Positions 24,024 through 33,813 of a stretch of 64,000 nt of DNA are shown here, in pieces. Both the position numbers and the translations under genes were made by a program. The stretch spans positions 558,001 to 622,000 of the forward strand of contig NZ_CP048751.1 of NCBI RefSeq assembly GCF_011064825.1, in the 5' to 3' direction. This DNA is from Brevundimonas mediterranea (GTDB lineage: Bacteria > Pseudomonadota > Alphaproteobacteria > Caulobacterales > Caulobacteraceae). Below the pieces are notes generated by a model. That model ran no database searches, was not told the origin of the DNA, and was given only the letters and a program-made list of their open reading frames with translations. Position 1 is the first letter of the stretch, and each line of letters begins with the position of its first letter.

Positions 24024-25058
24024 TCACGCCGAGACTTCTAAGTCGGGAAAATCGTCAAACCTCTGCAGCTTGACGCCTTGGACACCGGACAATCTCAGGC
24101 GAGCGCCGCCAGCCTGATCCGCCCGCCTGTCAAGAGTCTGACGGGGATCAGGAGCGAGGGTCAGGGCAAGCAGTAGCCCGTGATGGTTGGCCGGTAGTGT
24201 GAGTGATTCCGCCGCAGCTCCCGGTTCCTTCCAGAGCGCGATCTCACACGGCGGCGACTTGCCCGGCGGCGTCGAACGTCGGATCATACCGAGCGAGGTC
24301 ACAGTAAGAACCGAGCATCCGGGATCCTCGGCGAGTACGGTGGCATAGCGCCCAGGCCAGCGGCTCTCCCACTGAGGTCCATCCATCAGAAGGCCGACCA
24401 ACAACGTGGGTCCGACCGCGTTGATGACGGGCATGACCGGGTCGAACCGCGCCAGATCTTCACAGACGAGGGTAGCGATGGTGGCGCCAGGACGGATGAC
24501 GCTAAAGGCGCAGCTGCGGTTGGAGACGTCGATACATTCCCACCAGTCCCGCTCGGGATTGAGGGCGTAACCGAAGCTATACCGCTTGATCTGGTTCTGC
24601 TCGAGCTTCCAGCGATGGTGTTTGGGCTGACGCCAGCGATGGGCCATTTCTCCGCCAAAATAGCGCACGGTGTAGGCGCAGTTGCGCTCCCTGCCGTCGG
24701 CGTCATGGTCGAGGATGCCAGCGATGAACAGTTCAAGCTCGACATGTCGCGCTCCGAGCGCAGCCGCCACTTGTTCGATCGTCTCGCCGGCGAGCGCCAA
24801 CTCGGGAAGCACGACAGCGTGCACCGTTCCGCTTTCGCGCTCAGCCTCAACGATCATCGCCGACAGAAACGCGACCACCGTGTCCGCGTCTAGTCCGCTG
24901 CGGACCAGCCAAGGCTGGGCAGTGCTGAAGAAACTGTTCTTCGGATCGTGGGGGTTCTCGACGGGATGGAAGTCGCCACCCTCGAGTCGTATGGAAACGG
25001 GATCAGCAGGGTGTTGAGGTGGGGCGTCGCCGTATCGGCGGGCGCGGCATAGAGCCAA
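24024..25058 (-). CDS. nitrilase-superfamily domain, C-terminal part of a split gene
   Basis: The longest frame starts at TTG 25058 (344 residues), but the meaningful sequence begins near residue 20. It holds the carbon-nitrogen hydrolase triad: Glu86 in P-E-L-A-L-A-G, a Lys in Q-P-K-H-H (146) or Q-I-K-R-Y (158), and Cys199 in L-V-C-E-D-L-A-R. The C-E-D-L-A-R form resembles nitrilase domains fused to defence-associated reverse transcriptases more than ordinary amidases. No reverse-transcriptase motif is visible here. The upstream gene fragment runs into it in another frame; one base change would join the two into about 550 residues. Confidence 0.6.
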   Translation of the reverse strand: MALCRARRYGDAPPQHPADPVSIRLEGGDFHPVENPHDPKNSFFSTAQPWLVRSGLDADTVVAFLSAMIVEAERESGTVHAVVLPELALAGETIEQVAAALGARHVELELFIAGILDHDADGRERNCAYTVRYFGGEMAHRWRQPKHHRWKLEQNQIKRYSFGYALNPERDWWECIDVSNRSCAFSVIRPGATIATLVCEDLARFDPVMPVINAVGPTLLVGLLMDGPQWESRWPGRYATVLAEDPGCSVLTVTSLGMIRRSTPPGKSPPCEIALWKEPGAAAESLTLPANHHGLLLALTLAPDPRQTLDRRADQAGGARLRLSGVQGVKLQRFDDFPDLEVSA

Positions 25059-25672
25059 CTTGTCGCCACTAGACTGGAGGGCGGGAGCACCGCTAGGTGA
25101 TTACTTGCCGAGCGCAAGGTGCAACCGACGCTTGGCGTGTTGGTCTTGGGCTGGACGCACAGCACCGAGGGCGGAACTTGCCAGCAAAGACTGCCCGGTA
25201 GGTGCGGCAGCCCAGGGTCGATCCCCTGCTGCTTTTCCGCTAGGGCCTGAAAGACGATGTGGGAATAGGCACCGAGGCCGCCGGCCGGGGGCTGGAAGCC
25301 GACGCCCGAACAGGCTTCGTCAGCAACGGCGAGCATCAGCATGATATCCTGACGCCAGTCCCGACGATACTCGCGGGCGTTCATCACCCGGTTCCACGCT
25401 TCATGGATGGGCTCCGGCGTGAATAGATTGGAATTCCAGAGCTCTGCAAGCCGGGTCACCTCGGCGAGGTGCGCGTTGTCGAAGACGTAGCCTTCGGTGT
25501 CCCAGCCCGCGTTGAATGCGTACTCGGCATAGACGCCAAGCTCCTCGGCGCACAGAGCGGCGAATGCGAATAGGTCCGGCGGCCACTCCGGTGCCGTCGT
25601 GGAGCCCAGCCCATCCGTGCCTTCCGGGAAGAGGCGCTTCCTAAGGCGCTTAAAGTCAGGTTTGCTTGCCAT
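24890..25672 (-). CDS. N-terminal part of the split nitrilase-like gene
   Basis: A 260-residue frame. The first about 200 residues are a soluble helical region with no catalytic motif that I recognise. It reads on sensibly to S-W-L-Y-A-A-P-A-D and L-N-T-L-L-I-P-F-P-Y, the usual lead-in to a nitrilase domain. After that the frame becomes Ser/Thr/Arg-rich noise and stops, while the overlapping frame takes over. I take this and 24024-25058 as one gene broken near 24989. The start at 25672 is 33 nt from the divergent gene at 25706. Confidence 0.6.
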   Translation of the reverse strand: MASKPDFKRLRKRLFPEGTDGLGSTTAPEWPPDLFAFAALCAEELGVYAEYAFNAGWDTEGYVFDNAHLAEVTRLAELWNSNLFTPEPIHEAWNRVMNAREYRRDWRQDIMLMLAVADEACSGVGFQPPAGGLGAYSHIVFQALAEKQQGIDPGLPHLPGSLCWQVPPSVLCVQPKTNTPSVGCTLRSASNHLAVLPPSSLVATSWLYAAPADTATPHLNTLLIPFPYDSRVATSIPSRTPTIRRTVSSALPSLGWSAAD

Positions 25673-25705
25673 GGGCCTAACCTACACGCGATTCGGAGTA
25701 CAATC

Positions 25706-26620
25706 ATGCAACGCCAGAAGGCCGTCCGGTCCTCCGAAATCACACTCATGATGCTGGGGCCTCATCCCGAGGAACACTCTCCGGTTTTTGATGCGGCGGA
25801 GATAGTCTGGGTCCACAGCTATGCGGCTACCAACGCGAAGGGCGAATATCATGTCGCCTTTGGTATAGGGGACGGGATGATGCTGACAGAGGTCGCAAAC
25901 GCGGCGCTCGAGCGGGCATCCCTTTTCGCTACTGATCGAACCAAGCTCTTCGTCCAGCTTGTTGATCGACGCGATACAGCCGCCAGACGCGTCACCCACA
26001 CTTTGCGTGACGCCGAGCCCGGATCGCTCGTCTTCATCGGCTTCCGCGATTCCATGCTGGTGGACGCCGGAATGGCGGCCCTGCACGCCGATCCCGCTAT
26101 AACCGTCATAGCTCCAGACGGGACGGCGATGCGCAAGCTAACGGCCGCAGATCGGATAGGCATCCGAAAGGCAGCAGCTGTGATCCAGGGAGGCATGCCC
26201 GCGCCGCGTCGAACGCCGGTACTTCGCCAGCAGGTGTTCAGGGCGCGTCTCGGTGATCAAGAACGACTGGTTGGTGCTGCCTTAACCTTAGGACCGGTGA
26301 CCGCGAGGCACCTCGAGCAGATCGCGGAGCGTATCGGCGGTGGCCGCGTATTACTAGTGGAGGTGCTCAGTCCGACCAATGGATCGGAGGGGCGAAGTTC
26401 TATCTCGCTCAGCGAAATACTGGCCGAGGACCAGGCCGAAGGAGTGTTTTCAATGATTCACGCCGCAGCTGATCTAGCAACCTATCAGTCAATCATTGCT
26501 GAGTTCAAAGCGGCTGGTTGGCCCACGGTACGCGCAGTCGGCGTCGGCGCGCCGATGGAGGTCAATATCATGCGTGCGAACTGGACAGTTACAAAAGAGC
26601 CTTCCGAACCACCGTATTGA
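25706..26620 (+). CDS. unrecognised island protein divergent from the nitrilase-like gene
   Basis: A 304-residue protein starting at ATG 25706 with GGAG 7 nt upstream. It looks like alternating alpha/beta, with two similar halves each opening with a hydrophobic strand. There is no signal peptide, membrane segment or clear catalytic motif. It has less biased codon use than the flanking core genes, which suggests horizontal origin. The short, divergent spacing from the nitrilase-like gene implies a shared control region and perhaps a two-component system. No homology can be stated from sequence alone. Confidence 0.6.
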   Translation: MQRQKAVRSSEITLMMLGPHPEEHSPVFDAAEIVWVHSYAATNAKGEYHVAFGIGDGMMLTEVANAALERASLFATDRTKLFVQLVDRRDTAARRVTHTLRDAEPGSLVFIGFRDSMLVDAGMAALHADPAITVIAPDGTAMRKLTAADRIGIRKAAAVIQGGMPAPRRTPVLRQQVFRARLGDQERLVGAALTLGPVTARHLEQIAERIGGGRVLLVEVLSPTNGSEGRSSISLSEILAEDQAEGVFSMIHAAADLATYQSIIAEFKAAGWPTVRAVGVGAPMEVNIMRANWTVTKEPSEPPY

Positions 26621-26666
26621 TTTGACGCCGCCAACAGACATTTCCGCAAAGCTCCTACCTAGCCCT

Positions 26667-28364
26667 CTACCCGATCAACGCCCGCGCCGCCGCCCGCGCC
26701 TCATCGGTGATCTCCGCCCCCGACAGCATCCGCGCGATCTCTTCCTGACGCCGCGCGTCGTCCAGGGCCACGACGGTGGTGGTCGTCATCCCCTCGTGGT
26801 CGGCTTTCATCACCTTCCAGTGGGCGTGGCCGCGGGCGGCGACCTGGGGGCTGTGGGTGACGACCAGGACCTGGGCGCCGGTGGACAGGCGTTTCAGGCG
26901 CGAGCCGACGGCCTCGGCCACGGCGCCGCCGACGCCCTGGTCCACCTCGTCGAAGATCATCACCGGCTGGCGCATGTCCTCGCGGCTGGCCAGGGCGGCC
27001 TTCATGGCCAGGGCGAACCGGGCCAGTTCGCCGCCCGAGGCGATGGCGTCCAGCGGCCCGAAATCGGTTCCGGCGTTGGTGGCGATCTGGAAGCGGACGG
27101 TCTCGACCCCGTCGGGGCCGCGCCGGCCCTCGATCGGCTCCAGGGCGACGCGGAACCGGGCGCGCTCCAGCTTCAGCGGGCCCAGTTCGCCCATGACGGC
27201 GGCGGTCAGACGGTCGGCCGCCGCCTCGCGCGCCGAGGTCAGGAAGGTGGCGGCGAGGTCATAGGATTCGGCGGCCTCGGCGGCCTCGCGGCCCGCATTG
27301 GCCAGGGCCTCCTCTCCGTCCTCGATCAGGCGCAGCTGCTCGCGCAGGCGGATGCGCAGCGACGGCAGGGCGTCGACCGTGGTGTTCAGCTTGCGGGCGG
27401 CGGCGCGCAGGGCGAACAGCCGTTCCTCGGCCTTGTCCAGACGGCCCGGCTCATAGTCGAAGGCGTCGGCGGCGGCGTCCACGGCGGCGACCGCCTCGGC
27501 CGCCTCGACCATGGTGCGGTCGATGGCCTCGACGGCGGCGGACAGTTTGACGATGACCGGGTGGTCGCCCTCGGCCCCCGCCTGGCCGGCGCGCTGGCGG
27601 GCGTGTTCGACGGCGCGAAGGGCCGCGCCCAGTTTCTGGCTCAGCTTGTCGCCGCCCAGCTGGGTGCGGGCGTCGGCCAGGTCGGCGATGGCTTTTTCGG
27701 CGGCGCCGAGCAGGGCGCGTTCGCCGGCCAGTTCCGTCTCCTCGTCGGCGCGAGGGTCCAGGGCGTCCAGTTCGGACAGGTTGAGCGTGATCTCCTCGAC
27801 GCGGGCGGCGGCGTCGGCGGCCTGGGCCTTCAGCTCCGCCAGCTTGGCCTCGGCGGCCTTCAGCTTGGTCGAGGCGGCGGCGACGGCCTGGAGCTGGGGC
27901 TGGAGACCGCCATAGGCGTCCAGCGAGCCCCGGTGGGTGCGCCAGTCCAGCAGGCCGACGGTCTCATGCTGGCCGTGAACCTCGACCAGGGCGGCGCCGA
28001 TCTCGCGCAGGGCCGTGACCCCGGCGGGCTGGTCGTTGACATAGGCCCGGCTGCGGCCGTCGGCGTTCAGCACGCGGCGCAGGATCAGGTCCTCGCCCGG
28101 CTGGACCTCGAATCCCTTTTCGGCGATCAGGGCCAGCAGGTCGGGATCGTCCGGGGCGCTGAAGATGGCGGTGGCCACGGCCTGTTTGGCGCCATGACGC
28201 ACCAGGCCGGCGTCGCCGCGCCCGCCCAGGGCCAGACCCAGGGCGTCCAGAATGATCGACTTGCCCGCCCCCGTCTCGCCCGTCAGCACGGTCAGGCCGG
28301 TCTCGACGTCGAGATCCAGCACGTCGACCAGGACGACGTCGCGGATGGAAAGGGCGGTCAGCAT
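26667..28364 (-). CDS. recN: DNA repair protein RecN
   Basis: A 565-residue SMC-like ATPase for double-strand break repair. Walker A is T-G-E-T-G-A-G-K-S (about residues 29-37). A long coiled-coil region (about residues 160-380) follows, then the ABC signature A-S-G-G-E-L-A-R-F and the D-loop V-M-I-F-D-E-V-D. Length is normal for RecN. It is next to bamD, a common alphaproteobacterial arrangement, except that a BrnT/BrnA pair is inserted between them. Confidence 0.95.
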   Translation of the reverse strand: MLTALSIRDVVLVDVLDLDVETGLTVLTGETGAGKSIILDALGLALGGRGDAGLVRHGAKQAVATAIFSAPDDPDLLALIAEKGFEVQPGEDLILRRVLNADGRSRAYVNDQPAGVTALREIGAALVEVHGQHETVGLLDWRTHRGSLDAYGGLQPQLQAVAAASTKLKAAEAKLAELKAQAADAAARVEEITLNLSELDALDPRADEETELAGERALLGAAEKAIADLADARTQLGGDKLSQKLGAALRAVEHARQRAGQAGAEGDHPVIVKLSAAVEAIDRTMVEAAEAVAAVDAAADAFDYEPGRLDKAEERLFALRAAARKLNTTVDALPSLRIRLREQLRLIEDGEEALANAGREAAEAAESYDLAATFLTSAREAAADRLTAAVMGELGPLKLERARFRVALEPIEGRRGPDGVETVRFQIATNAGTDFGPLDAIASGGELARFALAMKAALASREDMRQPVMIFDEVDQGVGGAVAEAVGSRLKRLSTGAQVLVVTHSPQVAARGHAHWKVMKADHEGMTTTTVVALDDARRQEEIARMLSGAEITDEARAAARALIG

Positions 28365-28419
28365 GGGCGCACGCGATTCGGCATGGGGCGCAGTCTAGCG
28401 CGCGGCGGCGTGAAAGGAA

Positions 28420-28710
28420 TCAGAGACCGGAGGCCCGGCGCAGGGCGGCGTTGATGCCCGATTGCCAGCCCGGCCCCTGGGCGCGCCAATGCTCCAGCAG
28501 ATCGGCATCCAGACGCAGGGTGACCTGTTGTTTGGGCGCGTCGGCCTTGGGGCGGCCGGGGGCGCGTTTGAACTGGTTGAGGATGTAGTCGGGCAAGACT
28601 TCACGTGCGGGGCGGAGTTTGGCCGCGCGCTCTGCGGTCAGCTCCGGCGTATCGTCGTCGTCGAGAAAGGGCTCAGTCGCCGCTTCCGACACCCCTTTGT
28701 TCTCGGACAT
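28420..28710 (-). CDS. brnA: BrnA-family antitoxin
   Basis: A 96-residue protein starting at ATG 28710: an acidic N-terminal half, then a ribbon-helix-helix DNA-binding region near the C-terminus (K-Q-Q-V-T-L-R-L-D-A-D-L-L-E-H-W-R). This is the usual layout of BrnA: DNA-binding and toxin-binding in one small protein. It overlaps the brnT 3' end by 38 nt, so it is co-translated. It should neutralise BrnT and repress the operon. Confidence 0.85.
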   Translation of the reverse strand: MSENKGVSEAATEPFLDDDDTPELTAERAAKLRPAREVLPDYILNQFKRAPGRPKADAPKQQVTLRLDADLLEHWRAQGPGWQSGINAALRRASGL

Positions 28711-28957
28711 ATCTCCGCTCCCGGTCATTGGCCTTGCGCAGACTGATGGCCCGCACCCTTGCGTCTCGAACCGTGAAGGCCAGAACGTGCAGCCGCCCGT
28801 CCAGTTCGCCATAGGCGATCCATCTGGGTTCGCCGTAATCGAAGCGATCATCCACCTCGATCAAGGCTTCGTCCATCTGGATTTCGTCGGCTCGCAACAG
28901 CGAGACGCCGTGCTTGACGATATTGACTGCATCCTTCGCCGGGTCGAAGACGATCAT
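28673..28957 (-). CDS. brnT: BrnT-family ribonuclease toxin
   Basis: A 94-residue protein with the BrnT pattern: F-D-P-A-K-x5-I-V-K-H-G-V at the start, D-D-R-F-D-Y-G-E-P-R-W-I-A-Y-G in the centre, and R-A-I-S-L-R-K-A-N-x-R-E-R-R at the C-terminus. BrnT is a RelE-fold RNase that stops translation. The order toxin-antitoxin with a short overlap is characteristic. The start codon lies inside a 20-nt palindrome, a likely BrnA operator. Confidence 0.85.
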   Translation of the reverse strand: MIVFDPAKDAVNIVKHGVSLLRADEIQMDEALIEVDDRFDYGEPRWIAYGELDGRLHVLAFTVRDARVRAISLRKANDRERRYVREQRGVGSGD

Positions 28958-28975
28958 TTATGTAACTACATAAAT
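28956..28975. promoter_or_regulatory. Palindromic operator over the brnT start
   Basis: ATTTATGTA-AC-TACATAAAT, perfect 9-bp arms. It overlaps the ATG of brnT and stands out as AT-rich in GC-rich sequence. It is a likely autoregulatory BrnA site. Confidence 0.7.
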
Positions 28976-28994
28976 TCGACCGTCAAGGGGACGA

Positions 28995-29849
28995 TCAGCC
29001 GGGGATGATCCGCTGCAGCCAGGATTCGCGCTTGGCCTCGGGGGCTTTTTCCGGAGTCTGGCCGTTTTCGGTCAGCAGGGCGTAGGCCTCGGCGTACCAG
29101 GGGCTGCCCGGGAAGTTGTAGCCCAGGACGGCGCCGTTGCGGGTCGCCTCTTCCTTCAGGCCCAGCTGCAGATTGACCTCGACCAGGCGGTACAGGGCCT
29201 CGGGCGTGTGGGAGGTGCGCTGGAACTCGGGGTTGGCGATGACGGCCTTGTAGCGGTTCAGGGCCGCCAGCGGCTGGTTGGCGCGCTGGTAATAGCGGCC
29301 GATGTTCATTTCCTTGCCGGCCAGCTGGTCGTTGACCATGTCGATCTTGACGGCGGCGTCGCTGGCGTAAGGCGTGCCCGGATAGCGGCGAGCCACGTCC
29401 TTCAGCCCGGCCAGGGCGGCGTTGGCGTAGCCCTGGTCGCGGCCCACGTCGGTGATCTGTTCGAAGTTGCAGACCGCCTTCATGTAGAAGGCGTAGGCCG
29501 CCGAGGGATTGCCCGGGAACAGGGAGATGAACCGGTCCGAAGCCGCGATGGCGTCCGCGTAATTATTGTTCTGATAGAAGGCGTAGACCTGCATCAGGAT
29601 CGAGCGGCGCGCCCAGTCCGAATAGGGATGCTGGCGTTCCACCTCCTGGAAATAGTCGACGGCGTCGGCCCAGCGGCGCTGTTCCAGGCGCTGGTAGCCG
29701 GTGTTGTACAGGGCCTCGACCGGCCGTTCCTCATAGGCGAGCTTGGGTCGTGCGTTGCCGGCGCAGCCCGCGATTGTCATTGCGGCGGCGGCCGCAGCCA
29801 TCAGCACCAGGCCGGAACGGATCTTGGAAACGGACAAGGATGACCCCAT
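28995..29849 (-). CDS. bamD: outer membrane protein assembly factor BamD
   Basis: A 284-residue lipoprotein. The signal ends in I-A-G-C (lipobox, Cys about residue 28). The rest is TPR-like helices: L-Y-N-T-G-Y-Q-R-L, A-V-D-Y-F-Q-E-V-E-R-Q-H-P-Y-S, Y-A-D-A-I-A-A-S-D-R-F and onward, the BamD/ComL pattern. BamD is the essential lipoprotein of the BAM complex that inserts outer membrane beta-barrels. The start at 29849 is chosen from the signal peptide; the frame is open further upstream. Confidence 0.93.
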   Translation of the reverse strand: MGSSLSVSKIRSGLVLMAAAAAAMTIAGCAGNARPKLAYEERPVEALYNTGYQRLEQRRWADAVDYFQEVERQHPYSDWARRSILMQVYAFYQNNNYADAIAASDRFISLFPGNPSAAYAFYMKAVCNFEQITDVGRDQGYANAALAGLKDVARRYPGTPYASDAAVKIDMVNDQLAGKEMNIGRYYQRANQPLAALNRYKAVIANPEFQRTSHTPEALYRLVEVNLQLGLKEEATRNGAVLGYNFPGSPWYAEAYALLTENGQTPEKAPEAKRESWLQRIIPG

Positions 29850-30040
29850 GACGAGCAAAGACAGACCCTCGGCCTGGCTTCGGAAACGAACGCGGCGTTC
29901 TCTAGCACCCACGACCGGACCGCGCCATGCCGACGAAAACTCTCCGCACACGACTTGCCCTGCCCGGCACCGCTGGTAAAGAGCGCGCCAACCGACCGCC
30001 GTTCATGGGGGTCGGATGACGGCGAAAGGATGACCAGCCG

Positions 30041-30976
<936 letters not shown>

Positions 30977-31060
30977 TCTTCGGCAAACCACTTTCCTCAC
31001 GTTATAAGCGGCTTCAAGTACACGCCCCGTCCGGGGCCATAGTTCTGTGGACGCGCCCCT

Positions 31061-32161
31061 ATGCCCAAGGCCTTCATGACCCGCGGCCTGTCGATCGCCG
31101 CCCTGGCAGCCGCTGTTTTCCTGGCGAGTTGCACCACCAAGGAGCCAGAGGCGCCCCCGCCTGCCCCGCCGCCTCCGCCGCCGGTTTCGCTGAACGAGGG
31201 CGTGGCCCAGGCGGCCTCGATCTATGTCGCCTTCCTGCGGGAGGCCGAGACCATCCAGCCGGGCGGCTTCCCGGACGCCGAATCCATCCAAGCCGCCATC
31301 CGCAAGGGCGCCTCGTATGAGCCGGCCCAGTTGTCGCGCGGCCTGATCGCCTACGGCTCGATCATCGCGCTTCAGTCGCCCGAGTTCGTGGCCGGGGTGC
31401 GCCAGTTCGCCGCCGATCCCGTCCAGCGCCAGCAGATGATCGCCCAGATCGTCGCCGATCCGGCCTATGCCGCCACCCTGCCCGGCGCCGACGCTGCGGC
31501 GGGCCTGATCACCGCCACCATCGGCAAGGACGCCGTCGCGATGCGCGCCATCGCCGAGGCCGTCGAGGCCGACGCCTATACGGTTCAGGAACGCAACGAT
31601 CCGCGCCGTCGCTGGGCCGTCACCCACGTGCCCAACCGCGAAGTTCGGCTGGAGGGCGCCAAGACCCTGTCGGCGGCGACCATGCTGCCTTCCGGCGATG
31701 AATCGAGCCGTCTGTTCACGGCCGCCAACACCGGCCAGGGCCTGTCGGTCGAGGCGTCGCGCAAGGCGCCGCCCTATACGCCGGCCCTGACGCGGTCGCT
31801 GGCCATCGCCGCCCTGGCCGCTCTCGGGGCCGCCGGCGACGAGGCCCGGGCCAATACCGACGCCCTGGTGGTCGAGACGAACAGCGAATTCTGCCTGAAC
31901 ATGTCCAAACTGATGCTGTTCCAGTGCCTGGCCGCCTCGCGCCCCGCCTATGAGGACATGTTCTGCCTGGGCCGTCACGTCGCACGCGACCTGGCCACCT
32001 GCACCACCCAGGCGGTGCTCACGACCTCGATCACGGTCGGCGATCCCGAAGAAACCAGCACGCCCCCCGCCGCGGTTTCGCCGGTTTCGGTCACCCTGAC
32101 GCAGACGCCCGCGCCGTCGCCGACGGCCTCGCTGAACACCTCGCCGTCTTCGTCGCGCTAA
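31061..32161 (+). CDS. hypothetical lipoprotein
   Basis: A 366-residue protein with a signal peptide ending F-L-A-S-C (lipobox, Cys about residue 25), then a Pro-rich linker and a helical Ala/Val-rich domain. Four Cys lie near residues 285-320 (F-C-L-N-M, F-Q-C-L-A, M-F-C-L-G, A-T-C-T-T), so there may be disulfides. The C-terminal 40 residues are Ser/Thr/Pro-rich. No family is recognised. A rho-independent terminator follows. Confidence 0.8.
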   Translation: MPKAFMTRGLSIAALAAAVFLASCTTKEPEAPPPAPPPPPPVSLNEGVAQAASIYVAFLREAETIQPGGFPDAESIQAAIRKGASYEPAQLSRGLIAYGSIIALQSPEFVAGVRQFAADPVQRQQMIAQIVADPAYAATLPGADAAAGLITATIGKDAVAMRAIAEAVEADAYTVQERNDPRRRWAVTHVPNREVRLEGAKTLSAATMLPSGDESSRLFTAANTGQGLSVEASRKAPPYTPALTRSLAIAALAALGAAGDEARANTDALVVETNSEFCLNMSKLMLFQCLAASRPAYEDMFCLGRHVARDLATCTTQAVLTTSITVGDPEETSTPPAAVSPVSVTLTQTPAPSPTASLNTSPSSSR

Positions 32162-32178
32162 ACCCGTTCAGACGGACG

Positions 32179-32212
32179 AAGGCCCGCCCCGAGCGATCGG
32201 AGCGGGCCTTTT
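32179..32212 (+). terminator. Rho-independent terminator
   Basis: A GC stem AGGCCCGC...GCGGGCCT with a GCGA loop, followed by TTTT. It ends the lipoprotein gene and lies between it and the convergent small gene at 32229. Confidence 0.9.
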
Positions 32213-32228
32213 CCTTGCGCGGGACGGC

Positions 32229-32438
32229 CTATTCGTAGCCGTGAGCGGCCTCGTTGATCACCTGGGACGGCATGGACGAGAAGTCCACGGCGATCGGCTT
32301 GGCGACCTTGGCCTGATAGGTTCGAAGCACATGGGTCATGCGACGGCGCACCTCGCGTTCGGCCTCGGTGCCTGTGTCGAGCGCCAGGGGCGCCAGGCAG
32401 AAGTCGATAATGGCTTCGGTTCGGGTCAGCGGTTCCAT
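32229..32438 (-). CDS. small hypothetical protein downstream of aceA
   Basis: A 69-residue protein with the pattern R-T-E-A-I-I-D-F-C-L-A-P-L-A-L and R-R-R-M-T-H-V-L-R-T-Y-Q. It has no transmembrane helix or recognised domain. It begins 30 nt after the aceA stop and is probably co-transcribed with aceA. ATG 32438 has GGAGG upstream. Confidence 0.65.
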   Translation of the reverse strand: MEPLTRTEAIIDFCLAPLALDTGTEAEREVRRRMTHVLRTYQAKVAKPIAVDFSSMPSQVINEAAHGYE

Positions 32439-32468
32439 GGAGGTTCCTTTCCTTGAGCTGAGGGGGCC

Positions 32469-33749
32469 TTAAGCCGCGTGGGTGAACTGGGCCGTCTCGG
32501 TCGAGTCCTTCAGCGCCGTCGTCGAGGACGTGCCGTTGGAGATGACCGTGGCGACCTGATCGAAATAGCCGGTGCCGACTTCGCGCTGGTGACGCGTGGC
32601 GGTGTAGCCGGCGGCCTCGTTGGCGAACTCGCGCTGCTGCAGTTCGGAATAGGCCGCCATGCCGCGATCGCGATAGCCGTCCGCCAGCTCGAACATCGAG
32701 TTGTTCAAGGCGTGGAAGCCGGCCAGGGTCACGAACTGGAACTTGTAGCCCATGGCCCCCAGCTCGCGCTGGAACTTGGCGATGGTGGCGTCGTCCAGCT
32801 TGGCCTTCCAGTTGAAGGAGGGCGAGCAGTTGTAGGCCATCAGCTTGCCCGGATGCTTCTTCTGGATCGCCTCGGCGAACTTCTTGGCGTCGTCCAGATC
32901 CGGGTGGGAGGTCTCCCACCACAGCAGGTCGGCGATGTTCGCGTACGACAGGCCGCGCGCGATGCAATGATCCAGGCCCGTGCCCTCCTTCAGGCGGAAG
33001 AAGCCCTCGGGGGTGCGGTTTTCGCGGTCGATGAAGGGCTGATCGCGCTCGTCGATGTCCGAGGTGATCAACTGGGCGCTTTCGGCGTCGGTGCGGGCGA
33101 CCGTGATGGTCGGCGTGCCCATGACGTCGGCGGCCAGACGGGCGGCGACCAGATTGCGTTCATGCGCCTGGGTCGGGATCAGGACCTTGCCGCCCAGGTG
33201 GCCGCACTTCTTCTCGGACGCCAGCTGATCCTCGAAGTGGACGCCGGCGGCGCCCGCCTCGATGAAGGCCTTCATGATCTCGAAGCTGTTCAGCGGGCCG
33301 CCGAAGCCGGCTTCCGCATCGGCGACGATCGGGGCGAACCAGTCGCGCTTGGCGCCGCCCTCGGCGTGCTCGATCTGGTCGGCGCGCTGCAGGGTGCGGT
33401 TGATGCGGCGGCACAGTTCCGGCGCGGCGTTGGCCGGGTACAGCGACTGGTCCGGATACATGGCCGAAGCGGTGTTGGCGTCGGCCGCGACCTGCCAGCC
33501 TGACAGATAGATGGCCTTCAGACCGGCGCGGACCATCTGCATGGCCTGGTTGCCGGTGACGGCGCCCAAGGCGTTGATGAAGGGCTCGTCGTGCAGCAAC
33601 TGCCACAGACGGTTGGCGCCGCGCTCGGCCAGGGTGTGGGTGATCGGCACGGAGCCGCGCAGGCGCAGAACGTCCTCAGGGGTATAGGGACGCTCGATGC
33701 CGTCGAAACGGCCGGCGGGCGAAGGAACCAGGTCGGCGAAGGTGGTCAT
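32469..33749 (-). CDS. aceA: isocitrate lyase
   Basis: A 426-residue enzyme of the glyoxylate bypass. The catalytic motif is K-K-C-G-H (around residue 196), with the metal-binding [10 protein letters not shown] upstream and N-C-S-P-S-F-N-W later. It cleaves isocitrate to glyoxylate and succinate, allowing growth on acetate and fatty acids. The frame is open further upstream, but ATG 33749 starts at the conserved N-terminus. The divergent gene encodes an ScfR-type regulator, with operator-like repeats between. Confidence 0.95.
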   Translation of the reverse strand: MTTFADLVPSPAGRFDGIERPYTPEDVLRLRGSVPITHTLAERGANRLWQLLHDEPFINALGAVTGNQAMQMVRAGLKAIYLSGWQVAADANTASAMYPDQSLYPANAAPELCRRINRTLQRADQIEHAEGGAKRDWFAPIVADAEAGFGGPLNSFEIMKAFIEAGAAGVHFEDQLASEKKCGHLGGKVLIPTQAHERNLVAARLAADVMGTPTITVARTDAESAQLITSDIDERDQPFIDRENRTPEGFFRLKEGTGLDHCIARGLSYANIADLLWWETSHPDLDDAKKFAEAIQKKHPGKLMAYNCSPSFNWKAKLDDATIAKFQRELGAMGYKFQFVTLAGFHALNNSMFELADGYRDRGMAAYSELQQREFANEAAGYTATRHQREVGTGYFDQVATVISNGTSSTTALKDSTETAQFTHAA

Positions 33750-33813
33750 GGTCGAACTCGGTCTCTGAATGGCGCGGCCGCAGCCGCCGTCTCGGAGACA
33801 AGAACACGCTGAA

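Noticed and set aside
24890..25672. Reverse transcriptase linked to the nitrilase domain
   Set aside because: No Y-x-D-D motif or other RT block in the N-terminal 200 residues.
26496..28454. 652-residue plus-strand frame opposite recN
   Set aside because: Gly/Val/Gln/Arg-rich shadow of a well-supported RecN; no domain and no ribosome site.
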